DNA of 64,000 nucleotides from assembly GCA_022695795.1 (NCBI GenBank), contig MU404066.1, forward strand, positions 434,001-498,000, written 5' to 3'. This DNA comes from Biscogniauxia marginata (lineage: Eukaryota; Ascomycota; Sordariomycetes; Xylariales; Xylariaceae). Positions 59,198 through 64,000 of the stretch are shown here, in pieces (position 1 is the stretch's first letter; every line of letters starts with the position of its first letter). The translations under genes were made by a program, and so were the position numbers. Under the pieces are notes generated by a model. That model ran no database searches. It was not told where the DNA came from and worked only from the letters and a program-made list of their open reading frames with translations.

Positions 59198-61073
59198 ATG
59201 TCTCTCTATCACGAGACAGCCGATGTATTGTCGGCACCGACATCTGCCGGCGCCAACCTGAAGACTCGTGTCTTTGGCAAGAAAGATCTCAAGTCCCCCC
59301 AGCAGCAGGTTTATGCGCTGGCCGTGGAGACATGTAAATGGAGCTCCGTCCTCAAGGAGGTTATTGAGAACGCGGAGCTTCTTCGTCACGAGCGCAAGGT
59401 AAAGGCCAATCTATTACTTGATTACTATTCTTCAGCTTAGAGATATAGCCACTAAAATTCCACAGCTATCTCCCGTGCTTGCTCTCTTGCTTGTTCATGA
59501 TTTCCTTCTATCCAAGAAAGGCATTGCCCTGCCGGCTTCTCACGGCTTGAGGACTTCAATAGAGCGCCACAAGGCACGCTTAAATTCCGAGCTGACCAGG
59601 GCGCGTTTGCGACGGAAAGCTGGATCCATGGACGTCCTGCGAGAGCAGATAGCTGCCGAGTTCCTGGGCGAGGCCGCGGGGTATCCTCGCTGGGTGCGCG
59701 TGAACACACTGAAGACCACTCTAGAGGATCAACTGGAGAGCACATTTAAAGACTTTACAAGAGCCTACAGCGTCAAGGAGGTAACGAGTGCCTCTGGCAA
59801 GCTGTTATACATCGACGGACACATACCGAACCTATTAGCCTTATCGCCTAGTGTCGAAATTACGAAAACGGAAGCCTACGTCTCTGGGGCCATAATACTC
59901 CAAGACAAGGCCTCTTGTTTTCCCGCCTACCTGTTGGACCCCCGCGCCGAAGACGGCGATGTGATCGACTCGTGCGCCGCCCCCGGGAACAAGACGACGC
60001 ATCTCGCCGCCATCGTCAAATCTCGCGTCGCGGAGACCGAAGAATGCACGCAGAAAGTGTACGCCTTCGAGAAGGACCGGCATCGCGCGCGCACGTTGGA
60101 GAAGATGGTCAAGCTCGCCGGCGCCAAAGACATCACGCGGATGAGCTTCGGCCAAGACTTCCTAAAGGTCGACCCGGACGCCGAGTTATTTCGAAACGTC
60201 GGGTCGCTGCTTCTGGACCCGAGCTGCTCCGGTAGCGGAATAGTCGGGAGGGACAGCATGCCCGCGATCCATCTCCCGCATGCCCCTGGGACGTTCAAGA
60301 AGCCTTCGCTCGAGGCTGGTCGCAAGCGCAAGCGAGAAGATAACGACATAGAAGCCACACAGACGCAACAGCAGGTTCTCGTGGACGATGATGGGCAGGA
60401 GGTCATGATCTCGTCGGGAGAGGAGTTGAAGGCACGGTTGGAAGCGCTGTCGACTTTTCAACTGACGCTGATCCTCCACGCGTTCAAGTTTCCTGCCGCT
60501 AGGAAGCTTACCTATTCCACGTGTTCTGTCCACGCCGAAGAGAACGAGCAGGTCGTCCTGAAGGCGCTGCAGTCCGACGTTGCCAGGGAGCGAGGCTGGT
60601 GCATACTGAGGCGGGACCAACAAGTCCGGGGACTGCGCGAGTGGCCCGTTCGAGGCTCCGTCGAGGCGAGTAACGGGGACGCAGCGGTTGCGGACGCCTG
60701 TATCCGGTCTTATAAGGACGACGGGCGGGGCGTCATGGGTTTCTTCGTCGCGGGTTTCGTCCGGGATGTTCAGCCGGACGACGAGGACGGGCCTTACGTC
60801 CGCGACGAAGACGGTCGCATCGTCAGGGACACGACCACAGGCATGCCCACGCTGAAGCCGGGTAGATCCACGACGAGTTCGACTAGTCGGTCTAGCCACT
60901 ACCAACAAGACGCACGTAAGGGTACCCCTGCAGATGTAAGGGGGGAGCGGGGAGGGGAAGAAGAAGATTCTGATATCGACTCTGACGATGATACGAGTAA
61001 TGAGAGCCTGGAGAGTAGTGGTAGTAGCCCTGGCGAAGAAGAGCAAGACGAATGGAATGGCTTCGCCGATTGA
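59198..61073 (+). CDS. RCM1: 25S rRNA (cytosine-5) methyltransferase, NSUN5/Rcm1 family
   Basis: Exons 59198-59398 and 59466-61073 flank a 67-nt intron (donor GTAAAG, acceptor CCACAG) and give 602 residues. The start MSLYHETADVL is the family N-terminus. The SAM-binding motif I is DSCAAPGNKTTHLAA (from Asp235). Motif IV is DPSCSGSGI (Cys321) and motif VI is YSTCSVHAEENE (Cys420). Both cysteines of the two-Cys RNA m5C mechanism are present, so the enzyme should be active. Rcm1 methylates one cytosine of large-subunit rRNA in the nucleolus. An insert with KRKR (about residues 344-375) and an acidic Ser-rich tail after residue 520 are fungal-type additions. From about 59930 the gene is much more GC-rich than its 5' part. 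The gene starts 155 bp after an AT-rich patch. Confidence 0.92.
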
Positions 61074-62833
61074 ATTGATATGCGAGGCCCCAGTTTGAAC
61101 TACATAATCCCCGAACCTGTCCTGTCTACTACTTCTTGTGCGTATAACATGTGAACAGAAAGAGGGCTAGACAAACCTCATGCTACAGAAATTAGTAAGA
61201 TTACATGTTTAGATTACATGTTTCAGAGTCTTTCCTCCCACGAGTTCATGCTTTTGATAATGAACCAACAATCATAACCAGCCTCTCTGTCCACGGAATG
61301 CACCAAACAAAACCCTTTGCCAAGGTTCAAGATGGCTGTTGAATGAATGCATTCCGTAATAACCTCCACCCCCTTTCCCCCGTAATAGGGGAGCACAAGT
61401 TCCATGCATAGGTGCATATATGAGCTACACATGCGTACAAGAATTAAACTACCATAACCTAGATATATAGGCATATGAACATGGGCGTCGATTTATTAAG
61501 ATCATAAAAGGGGGGGGGGGGGGGGGGAGCAAGGGGCATTCGTTTCGAAACATCGATGGCATTTGTTTATGCTATTAGTTAGGTATATATATAGGTATAT
61601 GGAGGGATGTTTCTTTTAACTTCCACCATTCATGCAAACATCTCCCTGCATGAAATTAAAATGAACGAGTGAAAAAAAAAGAAAAAGAAAAAAAAACCCA
61701 TACATACATAATGTTTTTCTATTAGTGATATGTACTACTAACTACATAGGTAGGTACTTACGAGAGAGATTCGTTACCGCAACCAGACCTTAATTAGTCC
61801 AGGGGTCTACATTACCTGGTTATGTAAATTACACGGCAGCTAAATGATTCTATCAGAAGGAACATGTTTATTGAAGATATCCTAGATTATCAATCTAGAG
61901 GTAATGTTTATGGGGTTGGTGTTCGTCCTAGTGTATAGTACCTCGCCTAGGCAATACGCACCATGAAGTAGATACGATAGGTAGGTTATTAGAAAACTAT
62001 ATTTTAAAAAGTGAATAAATGAATAGATGTTCTACTTAGGTGGGAAGTTTGAGAGCATAAAAAGGTCCCATGCTACGGTACATGGGTAGGTACCTGACAT
62101 GGAAGAGATATCTAATGTGATCAATGCTTGTTTATAAGACGATTAACCATATCATATCTAAAAGCTCCTTTTACTACGGGCGGGCAGGCGGGTATATATC
62201 GCCGTGGTAGGTTGATGAGTTTATGATTCGCAGAACAGGGAACATTAAATCTACTACCGAAGGTCCCGGGGGTTACTACGTAGCTTTGGCGAGTTTGAGA
62301 CGGGAGACTGCACCGCAGACAGGTCCGATATGAACCCCACACACCACACACCGCACCAGAGCCGGATCGGAATATCGCAATAGTCAAGGTATTGTTGCAA
62401 GAATTAGGTTCAGATCAATAATTTTTATATTGTTTGCTCGTGTCAGGAGTTACTATACAGTTGACGTAGCTATAAACTTCTCGTCGAATGAGTACAAAAA
62501 AACCATCGACATACAAGACCACGGACGCGTAGATTTCTTTTCTTCGGGGGGTGTTGGGCCCCCCCTCAAGAGGTCGTAAGCGTCGTATAGCGGGCGCGGA
62601 GGACAACAACTAAAATTTTCTAATATGTAACGTAGAAGCGAAGAGAACGAGCGGGAACATCCCTAGATGGCCCTCACAGCTCAAATATCTTGTCCCTGCC
62701 TTGCGCATCCAAAAAAGTACCATATATTTTCCCCATGCTTGTCTATCCTGCAGCCTGCCCCATAGTTGCGCCGTCTTCCCTAAAAAGTTTGTGTACGCAA
62801 AGAAGGAATGCAACGCAATCAACGACCACCTGC
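61074..62833. other. 1.8-kb spacer between convergent genes
   Basis: It contains an 18-G run (61510-61527), A-rich stretches near 61671-61695, TAGG motifs near 61748 and 61980 and a G/C-run at about 62546-62570. No coding or RNA gene was seen. Confidence 0.6.
61510..61527. repeat. Poly-G run of 18
   Basis: A homopolymer in intergenic DNA; on the plus strand it could form a G-quadruplex, and its length may be misassembled. Confidence 0.8.
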
Positions 62834-64000
62834 TTAACGACGACCACCATGGACGTGGCGAGCCGCATGACCATGGCCGTGGCGCGAGCCACGACGCCTG
62901 ACAGGAGCAGGAGTCGGTTCACCATTGATAGTGGTGGTTTGAGTGACAGTTACGTAGTCCCAGACAACTTCGACGTTAGGGTCAGACTCTGGAATGGATG
63001 CCTCGCTGACAGCGGGGGCTTCAGCAGGGCTGGTAGTAGGGGAAGAAGACGGCTGCTCAATGAAAGCACCACCGCTGCTGGGGGTAGGCGTAGAGGTACC
63101 AGCTTTGTATGTTGATGATGACGAGCTGGATCCAGAGTCGGAAGAGTCTACTGATCCACCACCGTGGCCCCAGCCAGTCACGAGGTTGTTGCCAGGAAGC
63201 TGCTTGAAGGTTGTGGAGGCGGCAAGGATGTTGCCGAGAGGTGCGGGGATTTTGCAGTCAGTAACATCGTTCAGGCCGCCGGGAATCTGCGGGCACTTGT
63301 CCATTCCAGAGGTTCCGGCGTTGCAGGTGTTGATGATGGTTCGGAGGGTGTCCTCATCCCAGCCAGCAAGGAAGTCACCGTGGGAGCTGAAACCAGTAGC
63401 ATCACCATTGGAAAGAACGAAAGGCTGGGTCTTTCCATCGGGGGTCCATCGGTCAGTGAAAGCATCTGTCTTCCAGTACACCTCGTAAAAGAGGTGAGGG
63501 ACTCGGATGTACCCGTCAGGGCAGCTCATTCTACCTCCGACGTTCTCGGGCCAGGCCATGTTGTTCTCGTAGTCATCGAGGCCAACGTCGGGGTTGTAGC
63601 ACGAAGGGAAGTGAATGTCCTGGCGATGAGGAGAAGCATATCCATCGCAAGGATACAAGGGGAAACCGGTACCAGCACCCTGGTTCTGGGGGTCTTGAAT
63701 ACCAGCGGTGGTTCCATCAGAGTCGGCCGGGTATGAGGGAGGGTTGTAGCTAGAGCGAGGGCATGTCCACTGAACAGGGTTGATAGGGCCTTGGGCCGGG
63801 TCAAGGTTGATCTTACCTCCTGCGGCAGGAGGGGTTCGCAGCGTGGTGTTTCCGCTCAGCATCTTCAATCCGGGAGGGAAGGGCTCGATGTCCTGGTCAC
63901 CAGGCTCGAAGAAGTAATAGACGTTCATGTAGAACAGGTCGACCTTCTCGAAACTACTCGGGTCATTGGGATCTTGGAAAAACAGGTAGTTAATCCAGTA
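62834..64000 (-). CDS. DUF1996-domain secreted protein (5' end outside window)
   Basis: The frame is open from the window edge (64000) to the stop at 62834, 388 residues of the C-terminal portion; the start and signal peptide lie beyond the window. It enters within the DUF1996 domain (YWINYLFFQDPN, then VYYFFEPGD). Characteristic features are PVQWTCPRSS, HRQDIHFPSCY, NNMAWPENVGGRMSCPDGY, HLFYEVYW, FSSHGDFLAGWD and the Cys-rich CNAGTSGMDKCPQIPG. After about residue 255 of this part the protein is a Ser/Thr/Pro linker, then VWDYVTVTQTTT and a basic, His/Gly/Arg-rich end (HGHGHAARHVHGGRR). DUF1996 proteins are fungal extracellular or wall proteins of unknown biochemical function. No GPI signal is present. 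Confidence 0.88.
   Translation of the reverse strand, partial: YWINYLFFQDPNDPSSFEKVDLFYMNVYYFFEPGDQDIEPFPPGLKMLSGNTTLRTPPAAGGKINLDPAQGPINPVQWTCPRSSYNPPSYPADSDGTTAGIQDPQNQGAGTGFPLYPCDGYASPHRQDIHFPSCYNPDVGLDDYENNMAWPENVGGRMSCPDGYIRVPHLFYEVYWKTDAFTDRWTPDGKTQPFVLSNGDATGFSSHGDFLAGWDEDTLRTIINTCNAGTSGMDKCPQIPGGLNDVTDCKIPAPLGNILAASTTFKQLPGNNLVTGWGHGGGSVDSSDSGSSSSSSTYKAGTSTPTPSSGGAFIEQPSSSPTTSPAEAPAVSEASIPESDPNVEVVWDYVTVTQTTTINGEPTPAPVRRRGSRHGHGHAARHVHGGRR

Overview
The window looks like nuclear DNA of a filamentous ascomycete (Pezizomycotina, most likely Sordariomycetes; the order is not decided by the sequence). The grounds are short introns (mostly 54-110 nt, extremes 54 and 171) with GT-AG ends and CTAAC/CTGAC-like branch sites, a fungal-type Mediator subunit 15 and Whi5/Nrm1 homologue, a GPI-anchored Ser/Thr/Pro-rich wall protein, a DUF1996 protein, and a very AT-rich block of the kind left by repeat-induced point mutation (RIP). 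Gene density is low: eleven loci in 64 kb, with intergenic stretches of 4-9 kb.

Layout. 1-3.66 kb: AT-rich, stop-riddled RIP-like block. 6.0-12.3 kb (+): LAA1/HEATR5-type HEAT-repeat protein. 13.9-14.5 kb (-): small Cys-motif/Arg-rich hypothetical protein. 15.6-16.7 kb (-): Whi5/Nrm1-family G1/S repressor. 17.9-22.6 kb (-): Mediator subunit 15. 22.6-31.6 kb: long stretch with microsatellites and no convincing gene. 31.6-33.2 kb (+): M18 aspartyl aminopeptidase. 33.2-35.2 kb: poorly assembled, with a 10-N gap and a degraded duplicate of its own flank. 35.2-37.6 kb (+): disordered protein whose reading frame is not resolved. 38.3-41.6 kb (-): exportin-T (LOS1). 46.3-47.1 kb (+): GPI-anchored wall protein. 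51.3-52.8 kb (+): ER protein disulfide isomerase-like protein with an RDEL tail and no CxxC site. 53.2-55.3 kb (-): DHA1-type MFS transporter. 58.8-59.0 kb: second small AT-rich patch. 59.2-61.1 kb (+): NSUN5/Rcm1 rRNA cytosine-5 methyltransferase. 62.8-64.0 kb (-): DUF1996 protein cut by the window end.

The genes do not form an operon or a secondary-metabolite cluster. They are mostly independent housekeeping functions: AP-1 traffic, cell-cycle transcription, Mediator, peptidase, tRNA export, rRNA methylation. Three more belong to the secretory pathway or cell surface (PDI-like, GPI protein, DUF1996 protein) and one is a transporter. Neighbouring pairs are convergent at 37.6/38.3, 52.8/53.2 and 61.1/62.8 kb. 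All exon joins were worked out by eye from splice signals, reading-frame continuity and recalled family resemblance; no searches were run.
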